Shown here piece by piece: positions 10,488 to 19,501 of a DNA stretch of 64,000 nt. This DNA is from Sinisalibacter aestuarii. GTDB taxonomy: Bacteria; Pseudomonadota; Alphaproteobacteria; Rhodobacterales; Rhodobacteraceae. How positions within the stretch are numbered: the stretch's first letter is position 1; each line of letters opens with the position of its first letter. The translations under genes and the position numbers were made by a program. The notes beneath the pieces are model-generated. The model was not told the origin of the DNA. It saw nothing but the letters and a program-made list of their open reading frames with translations, and searched no databases. The DNA lies in NCBI RefSeq assembly GCF_027923545.1, contig NZ_BROH01000004.1:1-64000 (forward strand), read 5' to 3'.

Positions 10488-11561
10488 CTATTCTTCGTCG
10501 CCGGCGATGAGCAGGATTTCCCCCGCCGCTTCCAGCGCCCGGATCGCGCCCACAACATCGTTCATCGCCGCCTCGGCCTCCTTCGGTTTGACATTGCCGA
10601 GATTGTCCATCTCCTCGCGCAATTGCTCGGCCATCCGCTTCGACATCGCCGCGAGGATGAACTCCGCCGCCGGGGCGAGATCGCCCGTCGCCCCCGCCAG
10701 CGCGGTAATCAGCACCGCCTGATCCACCTCGCGGGTGATCTTGGGGATGTCGCGCGGGTCGATCCGGTCGGGGATATTGGCGAAGGTGAAGATCGCCTTG
10801 CGCACCTCCTCGGCAAAGGCGGCATCTTCGGCGTCGAGCCCTTCAAGCACCTCGTCGCGGGTCGCGCCGGGGGCGAAGTTGAGGATCGCGCCGACCCGCT
10901 CCACCGGCCCGTCGGCAAAGGCTTTCGGCGGCTGGGCGTCAAGCTGTTCGGCCAGGGCGCGGCCGATCCGCTCGACCACCTCCGGCGCGATCGAGCCGGT
11001 GAGTGAGACGGCATAGGCCACCCGCCGCGCGCGCGGCCCCGGCAGCCGCCCGAGCAGCGCCGCGGCGGTGGAAACCTTGAGCTTGGAAAGCAGCACGGCG
11101 GCCACTTCGGTGCTTTCTTCCTCCAGCACCGGCAGCAGCCTGTCGGGATCGAGCCCGGCGATCACCTCCCACGGATCGCCAAGAATGGTGACCCCGCTGG
11201 CACGCCGGATCCGCGCGGCGGTGGCGGCGCTGATCGTGCCGTCGAGCATGGTGAGCGCCCCCTCCATCCCGGTGGGAAAGCTCAGGCCCACATCCTCGAT
11301 CTCGGCGACGAATTCGTCGATCACCGCTTTCAGCGTCACCCGGTCGACGAATCGCATGGTGGAGATTTGCCGGGCCAGTTCGGCCTGAAGCTCTTCGGGC
11401 AGGGTGGCGAGCGAGATTTTCGCGCCCTCGGCGAGCAGCAGCCGGACGACGATCGCCGCCTTCTGCCGGCGGCTGAGCAGGCGCGGCGTGGCGGCCCCGG
11501 ACAGGCCCGGCCCGGCCAGCGGTACGGGATCGTCGAAGGGGGCGGGCAGGGCTGTCGTCAC
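10488..11561 (-). CDS. FliG-like flagellar motor switch protein
   Basis: 357 residues. The N-terminal SRRQKAAIVVRLLLAEG and the middle-domain pattern match FliG. The C-terminal part reads FANIPDRIDPRDIPKITREVDQAVLITALAGA, aligning with the torque-generating helix region of E. coli FliG including its charged residues. FliG forms the rotor ring that couples stator movement to rotation. The start is GTG with GGAG upstream. No other flagellar gene is in the window, so the locus is isolated. It could be the sole fliG or a second copy. Confidence 0.82.
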   Translation of the reverse strand: MTTALPAPFDDPVPLAGPGLSGAATPRLLSRRQKAAIVVRLLLAEGAKISLATLPEELQAELARQISTMRFVDRVTLKAVIDEFVAEIEDVGLSFPTGMEGALTMLDGTISAATAARIRRASGVTILGDPWEVIAGLDPDRLLPVLEEESTEVAAVLLSKLKVSTAAALLGRLPGPRARRVAYAVSLTGSIAPEVVERIGRALAEQLDAQPPKAFADGPVERVGAILNFAPGATRDEVLEGLDAEDAAFAEEVRKAIFTFANIPDRIDPRDIPKITREVDQAVLITALAGATGDLAPAAEFILAAMSKRMAEQLREEMDNLGNVKPKEAEAAMNDVVGAIRALEAAGEILLIAGDEE

Positions 11562-11575
11562 ATTATATCTCCAGG

Positions 11576-11599
11576 CCGGACGCAGATACGCACGTCCGG
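11576..11599 (-). promoter_or_regulatory. Inverted repeat upstream of the fliG-like gene
   Basis: Perfect CCGGACG-N10-CGTCCGG repeat lying 15 bases upstream of the GTG start, directly before the ribosome-binding site. It could be an operator or a leader hairpin. The binding factor is unknown. Confidence 0.35.
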
Positions 11600-11699
11600 T
11601 CCGGAGACTGGCAGACAGCCGTTAACAAGCCGCTTATATGCGGCATTTTCCGGCATTGGGGGGTGCCGGATTCGGAAAATGCTGACCTTATCCGCCGGC

Positions 11700-11855
11700 T
11701 CAGCCGGTGACGATCTCAACGCAGGTTTGCGTTTCCGCGTTCCAGGAGAAACCGTCCTGGCAGATATTGGCGGTTTCCTTGTTGCATTCGCGCGCCAGCG
11801 CCGCCGCAGGGGCGAGGGCGATGAGCGCGGCGGCCAGAATGGCAAAGGGTTTCAT
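11700..11855 (-). CDS. Small secreted cysteine-containing protein
   Basis: 51 residues: a signal peptide (MKPFAILAAALIALAPAAALA) and a mature peptide of about 30 residues with three cysteines (REC, NIC, QTC) and an acidic, Thr-rich tail. CAGGAGAGAG gives a strong ribosome site before the ATG. The pattern of closely spaced cysteines with aromatic residues (GFSWN) resembles fragments of small carbohydrate-binding or peritrophin-like modules, but it is too short to assign. It is downstream of purB on the same strand. Confidence 0.6.
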   Translation of the reverse strand: MKPFAILAAALIALAPAAALARECNKETANICQDGFSWNAETQTCVEIVTG

Positions 11856-11939
11856 CGGGGCTCTCTCCTGTTGTGTGGCAACAGGATAACACGGATTTGC
11901 CGCGCCGCGCTTCAATCAGGCGTGAAGTGCCGCCTGCGT

Positions 11940-13247
11940 TCAGGTTTCGCCGAAGACGCGCCTGAAGATCGTGTCGACATGCTTGGTGTGGTAGCCAAGG
12001 TCGAATTTCTCTTCGATCTCGGTCGGCGAGAGCGCCGCCGTCACCTCGTCATCGGCCAGCAGCTCTTCTTTGAAGTCCTTGCCCTGTTCCCACACCTTCA
12101 TCGCGTTGCGCTGGACGAGGCGGTAGGCGTCTTCACGGCTCACGCCCGCCTGGGTCAGCGCCAGGAGCACCCGCTGGCTCATCACCAGGCCTTTGAACTT
12201 GTTCATGTTCGCCAGCATGTTCTCGGGGTAGATCACCAGCTTTTCCACCACGCCGGCCAGCCGGTTCAGCGCGAAGTCGAGGGTGATCGTCGCGTCCGGT
12301 CCGATGCCGCGCTCGACGGAACTGTGCGAGATATCGCGCTCATGCCAGAGCGCCACATTCTCCATCGCCGGCACCACCGCCATGCGCACGAGGCGCGCAA
12401 GGCCGGTGAGGTTTTCGGTCAGCACCGGGTTGCGCTTGTGCGGCATCGCCGAGGAGCCCTTCTGCCCCTTGGAGAAGAATTCCTCCGCCTCCAGCACCTC
12501 GGTGCGCTGCATGTGGCGAATCTCGATGGCGATGTTCTCGATCGACGAGGCGATCACCCCGAGCGTGGCGAAGAACATCGCGTGCCGGTCGCGCGGGATC
12601 ACCTGGGTGGAAATCGGCTCCGGACGCAGGCCAAGCTTGTCGCAGACATGCTCTTCCACCGCCGGGTCGATATTGGCGAAGGTGCCGACCGCGCCCGAAA
12701 TCGCGCCGGTGGCCACTTCCCAGCGGGCCTTTTCCAGCCGGTTCTTGCCCCGGTCCATCTCGGCATAGAAGCGCGCGAAGGTGAGGCCCATCGTGGTCGG
12801 CTCGGCATGAATGCCGTGGCTGCGGCCGATCCGTACCGTGTCCTTGTGCTCGAAGGCGCGGGTTTTGAGGGCGGCGAGGAGCTTGTCCATATCGGCGAGC
12901 AGAATGTCGGCGGCGCGCACGAGCTGGACGTTGAAGGTCGTGTCGAGCACGTCGGAACTGGTCATCCCCTGATGGACGAAGCGCGCCTCCGCCCCGCCGA
13001 TATGCTCGGCCAGATGGGTGAGGAACGCGATCACGTCATGCTTGGTGACGGCCTCGATCTCGTCGATCCGGGCCACGTCGAATTCGACATCCTTCGCCTT
13101 CCACACCGCCTCGGCGCTTTCGCGCGGGATCACGCCCAGATCGGCCTGCGCGTCGCAGGCATGGGCCTCGATCTCGTACCAGATGCGGAACTTGGTGGCG
13201 GGTTCCCAGATCGCGGTCATCTCGGGGCGGGCATAGCGGGGGATCAT
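11940..13247 (-). CDS. purB: Adenylosuccinate lyase
   Basis: A 435-residue member of the fumarase/aspartase superfamily. It releases fumarate in two purine steps: SAICAR to AICAR, and adenylosuccinate to AMP. The superfamily signature GSSAMPHKRNP is intact around residue 265, the N-terminal MIPRYARPEM and the HQGMTSSDVLDT segment with its catalytic Ser/His environment are present, and the length is normal. GAAAGG precedes the ATG. It is divergent from the DUF6314-like gene. Confidence 0.96.
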   Translation of the reverse strand: MIPRYARPEMTAIWEPATKFRIWYEIEAHACDAQADLGVIPRESAEAVWKAKDVEFDVARIDEIEAVTKHDVIAFLTHLAEHIGGAEARFVHQGMTSSDVLDTTFNVQLVRAADILLADMDKLLAALKTRAFEHKDTVRIGRSHGIHAEPTTMGLTFARFYAEMDRGKNRLEKARWEVATGAISGAVGTFANIDPAVEEHVCDKLGLRPEPISTQVIPRDRHAMFFATLGVIASSIENIAIEIRHMQRTEVLEAEEFFSKGQKGSSAMPHKRNPVLTENLTGLARLVRMAVVPAMENVALWHERDISHSSVERGIGPDATITLDFALNRLAGVVEKLVIYPENMLANMNKFKGLVMSQRVLLALTQAGVSREDAYRLVQRNAMKVWEQGKDFKEELLADDEVTAALSPTEIEEKFDLGYHTKHVDTIFRRVFGET

Positions 13248-13323
13248 CGGCGGACCTTTCGGTTTGTGGCAGCGTCGCGGCGGTCATAAACTGCGCGGGC
13301 AGGCGCGACAAGGCGGAGGGAAG

Positions 13324-13740
13324 ATGCCGACACTCGCCGATTTCGAAGGCCGCTGGCGGATCGCCCGGCGGATCGAGGATGCCTGGATGGGCACCACCGG
13401 GCTTTACGAAGGGGTGGCCCGGTTCTCGCCCGATGGCGAGGGGCTGCTCTATTCCGAGGTGGGCGAGCTGAAACTGCCGCAGGAGGCGCCGATGACGGCG
13501 CGCCGCAAGTTTCTCTGGCGCGCGGAAGAGGATGGCGGGATCTGCGTGCTCTACGACGATGGCCGCCCGTTTCACAAGATCGCCGCCGCCGCCCGGGTGG
13601 CGCAGGACTGGCACGATTGCCCGCCCGACACCTATGACGTGACCTATAATTTCACCCATTGGCCACGCTGGCGGATGATCTGGAAGGTGCGGGGGCCGCG
13701 CAAGGATTACGTCTCGATCTCGGATTTCGCGCCCCTGTAG
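13324..13740 (+). CDS. DUF6314 family protein
   Basis: 138 residues, cytoplasmic, rich in Trp and aromatic residues (FEGRWRIARRIEDAW at the N-terminus; WHDCPPDTYDVTYNF near the end). The pattern of a one-domain beta-barrel with paired FxGxW and CxPDxY motifs matches DUF6314 as I recall it. Function is unknown. The start follows GGAGGGAAG. A 166-base segment with no recognisable gene separates it from bioY. Confidence 0.7.
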   Translation: MPTLADFEGRWRIARRIEDAWMGTTGLYEGVARFSPDGEGLLYSEVGELKLPQEAPMTARRKFLWRAEEDGGICVLYDDGRPFHKIAAAARVAQDWHDCPPDTYDVTYNFTHWPRWRMIWKVRGPRKDYVSISDFAPL

Positions 13741-13906
13741 GGCGGCGGATTTTGCAAAACGCCCTGGGATTTGCGGATTTGCGTATCTGACCTGCCGGGT
13801 TTGCAAATTTGGCCGGGCCGCGATGCGGATTTCTCACCGGCAGGCTTGCGCGACGCTCGCAGGTGCGGCAAAACGGCGTTCGACGCATTGAAAAGGGGAG
13901 TGACCC

Positions 13907-14491
13907 ATGGCGATCACGATGAACAAGGTGCTGGGCGAAGCCTTCGGCCCCACCGAAGGCGCGGCGCGCGCGGTCAAGGATGTGATGCTGGTTCTGGCCG
14001 GTATCGCGGTGCTGACCATCGCCGCCAAGATCCGCGTGCCGATGTGGCCGGTGCCGATCACCATGCAGACCTTCGCGGTCCTCACCCTCGGCGCCGGGCT
14101 TGGCCTGCGCCTCGGGCTGATCAGCGTGCTGGCCTATCTGGCGCTGGGCGCGCTGGGCCTTGGCGTGTTTACCGGCGAGGGCACCGGGCTGGCCTATATG
14201 GCCGGGCCGACCGGGGGCTACCTTGTGGGCTTCGCCTTCGCCGCCGCCGCGATGGGTGCGCTGGCGCGCCGCGGCTGGGACCGCAGCGTAACGGGCATGG
14301 CGGGGGCGATGCTCGTCGGCACGGCGATCATCTACGTCTTCGGCCTCGGCTGGATGGCGCATCTCTTCCTCGCCGACAAGGGCGCGGCCTGGGTGTTCCA
14401 GTACGGGATGGGCAACTTCCTCGTTGGCGACGCGCTGAAACTGGTGCTGGCCGCGCTGGTGGTGCCGGGGCTGTGGAAGCTCGCCCGCTGA
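13907..14491 (+). CDS. bioY: Biotin transporter BioY
   Basis: A 194-residue S-component of the energy-coupling-factor family with about six membrane helices. The signature stretches VPMWPVPITMQTF and GPTGGYLVGF are present; they line the biotin site in BioY proteins. No bioM or bioN genes are adjacent, so it may act alone or with shared ECF components. I looked for a BioR-type operator (TTATMKATAA-like) upstream and did not see one. GGGGAG precedes the ATG. birA lies far away at 41278. Confidence 0.94.
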   Translation: MAITMNKVLGEAFGPTEGAARAVKDVMLVLAGIAVLTIAAKIRVPMWPVPITMQTFAVLTLGAGLGLRLGLISVLAYLALGALGLGVFTGEGTGLAYMAGPTGGYLVGFAFAAAAMGALARRGWDRSVTGMAGAMLVGTAIIYVFGLGWMAHLFLADKGAAWVFQYGMGNFLVGDALKLVLAALVVPGLWKLAR

Positions 14492-14521
14492 GCCTGACGG
14501 CGAAAACCTGACAATCCTGAA

Positions 14522-14546
14522 GCGCCGCCCTCCGGGGCGGCGTTTT
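14522..14546 (+). terminator. Rho-independent terminator after bioY
   Basis: Perfect 8-base stem CGCCGCCC / GGGCGGCG with loop TCCG and a TTTT tail, 30 bases past the bioY stop and just before the convergent NYN gene ends. Confidence 0.85.
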
Positions 14547-14550
14547 CATG

Positions 14551-15123
14551 TCACCGCCCGCCATTCTCCGCACCCGTATCCAGCCAGAGGCCATCGGTGC
14601 GGTAGCCGCCCCGGATGAGCTGGCCGGGCGTGGCGAGTTCGGGAAAATCCGCCGCCCAGTCGCGGAAGCGGTCGTTGGAGATGATCCGCGCCCCGAGGTC
14701 GCGCGCGGCGGTGAGGATGGTGGGATCGGCGGGCGTGCCCTTCGCCACCACCATCACCCGGTCGCGCGGCAGACCGAGCTGGCGGGCGAAGCCCTTGTCG
14801 TCAAGGTAGCGGCCAAACAGCAGATGGCCGGCATTGGCGTCGAACACCACGCCCGGCGTCATGCCGAGGGCGCGCGCCTGGGCCAGCACCTCGCGCAGCA
14901 CGTCGAGCCGCGGCACGCCGTCCTGCCAGTGCATCACGTTGGAGCCGTCGAGGATCACCCAGTGCTTGCGCCGCAGCCCGGTGCGCGCGGCGCGCAGCAG
15001 CAGGTAGAGGCTGGCGAGCGCGGCGGGGCCGGCTACCAGCACGAGGTCGGACCAGCCGGGCAACAGCACCGCCGCGGCAAGCCCGGCGGCGGACAGCAGG
15101 AAGAGGATGGCAGGGGCGATCAT
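14551..15123 (-). CDS. Membrane-anchored NYN/Zc3h12a-like ribonuclease domain protein
   Basis: 190 residues. Two hydrophobic helices occupy about residues 1-46. A PIN-like NYN domain follows: VILDGSNVMHW gives the first acidic residue, then VVFDANAGH, and IISNDRFRDW supplies the C-terminal acidic cluster expected for metal binding in Zc3h12a-type RNases. A membrane-anchored RNA-cleaving enzyme facing the cytoplasm is the natural reading. The substrate is unknown. The minus-strand gene faces bioY across a terminator. Confidence 0.78.
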   Translation of the reverse strand: MIAPAILFLLSAAGLAAAVLLPGWSDLVLVAGPAALASLYLLLRAARTGLRRKHWVILDGSNVMHWQDGVPRLDVLREVLAQARALGMTPGVVFDANAGHLLFGRYLDDKGFARQLGLPRDRVMVVAKGTPADPTILTAARDLGARIISNDRFRDWAADFPELATPGQLIRGGYRTDGLWLDTGAENGGR

Positions 15124-15161
15124 GGGGTGAGGCTAGGGCGCGGCACGGCGTCAGGCAATGG

Positions 15162-16346
15162 TTACAGCAGGATGCCAGGGTCTGTGCCCATGTCGAGGCC
15201 GGGGAACACGCTGGCTTCAAGCAACGTCCGCTCCAGCCCGTAAAGCCCGCGCATCGCCCAGGCGGCATAGGCGCGTACATCGGCGGTGGGCAGCAGATCG
15301 CGCTCCTGGTAGAGATCCGCCGCCGCCAGCCCCGGCCATGCGCCGTAAACCCTGCCGCCGCGCAACGCGCCGCCGGCCATGATCAGAGCGCTGCCGGTGC
15401 CGTGGTCGGTGCCGTTGGTGCCGTTTTCGCGCGCGGTGCGACCGAACTCGGTCATCGCCAGAACGGTTGTTTGCCCCCAGGCGTCGCCCAGCCCGTCGCG
15501 CAGGGCGAGAAGCGCGGCGGAAAGGCCGCGCAGCCGGCGGCCCAGCACGCCCTTCTGGTTGCGGTGCGTGTCCCAGCCGCTGATCGAGAAGGCGGCGATG
15601 CGCGCCTCTTCGTTCAGCCGGGCGGCGGCGAATTCGGCCAGCGCCGCCGCGCCGGCGGCGTCGCCATCGTCCATCATGCCGGCATCCGCCCGTGCGAGCA
15701 GATCGAACGCTTCGTTTCCTGCGGCATGAAACAGCGGATCGTCCTCGTAGATCCGTTCCAGCAGCCGCTGGGTCTGATCGTCGAGCTCGACCCGCGTGTC
15801 GGGGCTCCATTGGGTGACCGGGGCATCGCCCGCGATCACCTTGAGCCCGCTGCGCCCCACCGCATAAGCTGTTTCGGAGGTCATGCCGGGAACGGACTGG
15901 ATCATCCGGTTGAGCCAGCCGCCGCGCACCTGATCGGGGGCGAGGTCCATGCCGGTGCCTGCCTCCAGAATGTCCTGCCCGTCGAAATGGCTGCGCCGGT
16001 CGCGGTAAGGGGTGGCGACGGCATGGGCGAAGGCCAGCTCGCCCTTTTGCCACAAGGGCATCAGCCCGCCCATATCGGGATGCAGGGCGAAGAACCCGTC
16101 AAGCGGCAGGGCCGGGGCATCGCCGGTGAGGCTGGCGGCGCGCAGGGTGGCGAAATCCGGGTCGCCCACCGGGCGCAGCGCGTCGAGCCCGTCCATCGCA
16201 CCGCGCAGGATGATGACCACCAGCCGGTGATCGCCCGGCGCGGCGGCCAGCGTGACATGGCTCATCAGCGGCCAGGCGGCGGCGGAGCATCCGGCCAGCG
16301 TGGCGCCGCGCAGGAAATGGCGGCGTGAGAGGGGAGCAGAGGGCAT
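15162..16346 (-). CDS. DUF1501 domain-containing protein with Tat signal
   Basis: 394 residues. The N-terminus SRRHFLRGATLAGCSAAAW is a twin-arginine type signal, so folded export is likely. The body shows ILRGAMDGL, YRDRRSHFDGQD and TEFGRTARENGTNGTDHG, which mark the DUF1501 family (alkaline-phosphatase-like fold, function unknown). TAGGAGAT precedes the ATG at 16346; the open frame further upstream lies inside the DUF1800 gene. It pairs with the DUF1800 gene, a conserved association in many bacteria. The tatABC genes at 53253 could export it. Confidence 0.88.
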   Translation of the reverse strand: MPSAPLSRRHFLRGATLAGCSAAAWPLMSHVTLAAAPGDHRLVVIILRGAMDGLDALRPVGDPDFATLRAASLTGDAPALPLDGFFALHPDMGGLMPLWQKGELAFAHAVATPYRDRRSHFDGQDILEAGTGMDLAPDQVRGGWLNRMIQSVPGMTSETAYAVGRSGLKVIAGDAPVTQWSPDTRVELDDQTQRLLERIYEDDPLFHAAGNEAFDLLARADAGMMDDGDAAGAAALAEFAAARLNEEARIAAFSISGWDTHRNQKGVLGRRLRGLSAALLALRDGLGDAWGQTTVLAMTEFGRTARENGTNGTDHGTGSALIMAGGALRGGRVYGAWPGLAAADLYQERDLLPTADVRAYAAWAMRGLYGLERTLLEASVFPGLDMGTDPGILL

Positions 16347-16356
16347 CGCGTATCTC

Positions 16357-17721
16357 CTATCGCCGGTTGAACTCGGCCGAGGCGAGCACGAGCGCCACCG
16401 CCGCCTCGCGGCTTTCGGCGGCGCGCACGGCGCCCAGCAGCGTTTCGCTGGCGGTGCCGCCAAGCGCGGTCTCGACAAAGGCGCGGGGGTCGGGCAGGGC
16501 GGCGGAATACTCGCCCGCCAGCGCCATCGCCCAGCCGATCCGTTCGGCCAGCGCCGGCGGGGTGATCCAGGCTTCGGCCTCTTCCGGCCAGCCATCGGGG
16601 CCGGGCGGGGCCTGATAGGGCTGGCCCATATGGGCCAGCGGCTGGCGGATGCCCTTGCGCAATTCGGGATAGCCAAGCCCGGCCAGCGCCGCCTCGGTCG
16701 CGCCGAGGGCGCGCAGGCTCGCCACCATGAAATCCCAGGGCTGGCGGGCCTTGGCAAAGGGCAGGACCCAGGCGGCGGGATGGGCCAGCAGCGCCTCATA
16801 GACCGGCATCAGCGCGCCGCCCCCGGCGGTATAAGCGGCGGCCAGCGTGGCGACGAGATCGGGGTCGGGTCTGTCGGAGACGAAATGCACGGCGAGCTTG
16901 CGGGCGAGATGCCGGGCGGTGGCCGGATGCAGTGCGATATCGTCGAGCGCGGCAAAAACCTCGTCGAGCCGGGCCCGTTCCGCGCCGCCATAGCGGGTGC
17001 CCAGCACCGTCTCGGCCCCCGGTTCGGCCCAGCGGGGGCGGAAGAGAAAGCCCTCCTGCACATCGAAGGTGAGGCCGGTGAGCAACTCGGCGAATTGCGT
17101 CACGTCGCCTTGCGCATAGCCGCCATCCACGCCCAGCGTGTGCAGTTCCAGCACCTCGCGGGCGAGGTTTTCGTTCAGCCCCGCCCCCTGGCGCTGGCCG
17201 GCAGGGCTGTCGGGGCCGATCGAGCGGTTCTGGTCGAGATAGGCGAGCATCGCCGGATGGGTGACGGCGGCGCGCAGCATGGCGGGGAAGGAGCCGGTGA
17301 TATGCGGGCGGATCGCATCTTCGGCAAAGGCGGACGGCGCGGCGATGAAACGCACGCCCTTGGCGCGCACGGTGAAATGATCGCTCCAGAAGGCGTGCAG
17401 CCGTTCGCGCATCCCGTCCGGCGCGAGCACCGCCCGCATGAGCTGGGCGCGCAGCCCCTCCAGCATGGTCAGCCGCAGATTGCGGCGCGCGGCCTGAAAG
17501 CGATCTTCGCCGCCCGGCTCGTCCTGGCGGCTGGCGCGGCGCGCCTGGTTGTATTCGCGGATCAGCGGAAAGACCCCGGCCATGCCGGTGACCGGAAAGC
17601 GCGCCGCCATCGCATCGGGGGCGGCCAGGGCGGCGCTCAGGGCACCGGCATCGCCCGGCGCGGGCTGGCCCGCGGACAGGCCGTAGCCGAACCGGATCGC
17701 GGCGATGGTGGCGGACGACAT
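16357..17721 (-). CDS. DUF1800 domain-containing protein
   Basis: 454 residues. Family features are an early IRFGYGLS, FWSDHFTVRAKG and NENLAREVLELHTLGVDGGYAQGDV, matching DUF1800 proteins of unknown function that almost always lie beside DUF1501 genes. No clear signal peptide is seen; co-export with the DUF1501 partner is possible. The stop is only 10 bases before the DUF1501 start, so they form an operon. The ATG at 17721 is used; a TTG six codons upstream is an alternative. Confidence 0.87.
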   Translation of the reverse strand: MSSATIAAIRFGYGLSAGQPAPGDAGALSAALAAPDAMAARFPVTGMAGVFPLIREYNQARRASRQDEPGGEDRFQAARRNLRLTMLEGLRAQLMRAVLAPDGMRERLHAFWSDHFTVRAKGVRFIAAPSAFAEDAIRPHITGSFPAMLRAAVTHPAMLAYLDQNRSIGPDSPAGQRQGAGLNENLAREVLELHTLGVDGGYAQGDVTQFAELLTGLTFDVQEGFLFRPRWAEPGAETVLGTRYGGAERARLDEVFAALDDIALHPATARHLARKLAVHFVSDRPDPDLVATLAAAYTAGGGALMPVYEALLAHPAAWVLPFAKARQPWDFMVASLRALGATEAALAGLGYPELRKGIRQPLAHMGQPYQAPPGPDGWPEEAEAWITPPALAERIGWAMALAGEYSAALPDPRAFVETALGGTASETLLGAVRAAESREAAVALVLASAEFNRR

Positions 17722-17842
17722 AACTGATACCCCGGCCAAAAACTGCGCCTGTTGCGCCGGGCCATGGTAGCGTGCGGCGGCGGAGCCGCCTAGCGGAAAG
17801 CCCCGGCGGCGGCGGCGAATGGCCGGCGCGGCGCGGGCCGGG

Positions 17843-19333
17843 TCAGAAACCGCCGCCCGAGCCTTGCTGCCAGGCTTTGACGAGGTTGCCGAAGCGGGTG
17901 AAGCGGCCCTCGAAGCTGAGATCGACCGAGCCGATGGGGCCGTGACGCTGCTTGCCGATGATCACCTCGGCCTTGCCGTGCAGCCGGTCCATCCGCTCCT
18001 GCCAGGCCGCCATTTCCTCCAGCCGGTCTTCCGATGGCTTCTCGCGCTCGGCGTAATATTCCTCGCGGAAGACGAACATGACCACATCGGCGTCCTGCTC
18101 GATCGAGCCCGATTCCCTGAGATCCGAGAGCTGCGGGCGCTTGTCGTCGCGGCTTTCGACCTGGCGGCTGAGCTGCGACAGCGCCACCACGGGGATGTTA
18201 AGTTCTTTCGCTATCGCCTTGAGACCCATCGAGATTTCGGCGATCTCGTTCACCCGGTTCTCGGCGGTGCCGCGCACAAGCTGGAGGTAGTCGACGAAGA
18301 GCGCATCCAGCCCGTGCATCCGCTTCAGCCGCCGGGCGCGGGCGGCAAGCTGGGCGATGGGCAGGGCGGGCGTGTCGTCGATATAGAGCGGGCAGGCTTC
18401 GAGCGCCTTGGCCGCCTCGACGAAGCGGCGGAATTCGGCCTCGGTCATGTCGCCCCGGCGGATCTGCTCGCTGGGCACTTCGGAGGCTTCGGAGAGAATC
18501 CGCGCCGCAAGCTGTTCGGCCGACATTTCGAGCGAATAGAAGCCCACCACGCCGCCATTGATCGCGCCGTCCGAGCCATCGGGCAGCTTGCCCTTCTTGT
18601 AGGCCTTGGCGATGTTGAAGGCGATATTGGTGGCCAGCGAGGTCTTGCCCATCGAGGGGCGGCCGGCGAGGATCAGCAGGTCCGATTTGTGCAGCCCGCC
18701 GAGCTTCTGGTCGAGATCGGTCAGCCCGGTGGAGATACCCGCCAGCCCGCCATCGCGCTGATAGGCGGCATTGGCGACGCGCACCGCATCGGTGACGGCG
18801 GTCAGGAACGACTGGAAGCCCGATGTGGTCTGGCCGGTTTCGGCCAGTTTGTAGAGCGCCTGCTCGGCCTCGACGATCTGCTCGGAGGGGGCCGAGGTCT
18901 CGGCCATCCGGCTGGCATTCGACGAGATATCCGCGCCGAGCTGCATGAGCTGGCGGCGCAGATGCATCTCGTAGATCATCTGCGCGTAATCCTGTGCCGC
19001 GAAGGACGAGATCGCGGCCCCGGCGAGGCGGGCGAGATAGGGTGCGCCGCCCAGTTCCTTCAGCCCCTCGTCGTCGGCGAGATAGGCTTTCAGCGTGACC
19101 GGCGAAGCCAGCATGTTGGCGGTGATGCGCTTGGAGGCTTCCTCGAAGATCCGGCCATGCACCGGCTCGTAGAAATGCGCCGGTTTGATGATCTGGGCGA
19201 TCCGGTCGAAGATGTCGTTGTTGGTCAGGATCGCGCCGAGAAGCTGCTGCTCGGCTTCGATATTGTGCGGCGCCGCGATGGCGTCATCGTCGGGCGTGGT
19301 CTCGCCGCCCTTGATCTGGCTGATCTCGTTCAT
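17843..19333 (-). CDS. dnaB: Replicative DNA helicase
   Basis: A 496-residue hexameric 5'-3' helicase of the replisome. An N-terminal DnaB domain (EAEQQLLGAILTNN) is followed by the RecA-like motor with Walker A in AGRPSMGKTSLATN, Walker B in LFVDYLQLV, and the C-terminal arginine-rich QVESRDDKRPQLSDLRESG region. Length and order are normal; there is no intein. It is the first gene upstream of the DUF1800/1501 pair on this strand but is separated from it by about 120 bases. DnaA-box-like sequences lie upstream at 19399-19425. Confidence 0.96.
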   Translation of the reverse strand: MNEISQIKGGETTPDDDAIAAPHNIEAEQQLLGAILTNNDIFDRIAQIIKPAHFYEPVHGRIFEEASKRITANMLASPVTLKAYLADDEGLKELGGAPYLARLAGAAISSFAAQDYAQMIYEMHLRRQLMQLGADISSNASRMAETSAPSEQIVEAEQALYKLAETGQTTSGFQSFLTAVTDAVRVANAAYQRDGGLAGISTGLTDLDQKLGGLHKSDLLILAGRPSMGKTSLATNIAFNIAKAYKKGKLPDGSDGAINGGVVGFYSLEMSAEQLAARILSEASEVPSEQIRRGDMTEAEFRRFVEAAKALEACPLYIDDTPALPIAQLAARARRLKRMHGLDALFVDYLQLVRGTAENRVNEIAEISMGLKAIAKELNIPVVALSQLSRQVESRDDKRPQLSDLRESGSIEQDADVVMFVFREEYYAEREKPSEDRLEEMAAWQERMDRLHGKAEVIIGKQRHGPIGSVDLSFEGRFTRFGNLVKAWQQGSGGGF

Positions 19334-19398
19334 TCTGGTCCCCGGTCTGCCCGGACGGTCTTACAGCCCGCGCGCGGGGGCGGGCAATCTGGATATCT

Positions 19399-19425
19399 TG
19401 TGGACAAAGTGCGCTTTGGTCCACA
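19399..19425. promoter_or_regulatory. Inverted DnaA-box-like pair upstream of dnaB
   Basis: TGTGGACAAAG / CTTTGGTCCACA form a near-perfect inverted repeat with a TGCG centre and one bulged base. The left arm read on the minus strand is TTGTCCACA, one mismatch from the DnaA box TTATCCACA; the right arm is TGGTCCACA, two mismatches. It lies 66-92 bases upstream of the dnaB start. A role in DnaA control of dnaB is inference. Confidence 0.4.
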
Positions 19426-19501
19426 GCCTACCACATCTGGCGGGCCAATGCGCGGCCTCTGCCAGATTTTGTGAAATTCGCAGCGAAGATGCGCTGATTT
19501 A

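Noticed and set aside
13741-13906. BioR operator before bioY
   Set aside because: Looked for TTATxxATAA-like sites; none found. The repeated TTTGC/GGATTT words are only short and irregular.
15162-16799. 545-residue version of the DUF1501 gene
   Set aside because: The first 150 residues lie in the other frame of the DUF1800 gene; the Tat signal marks the true start at 16346.
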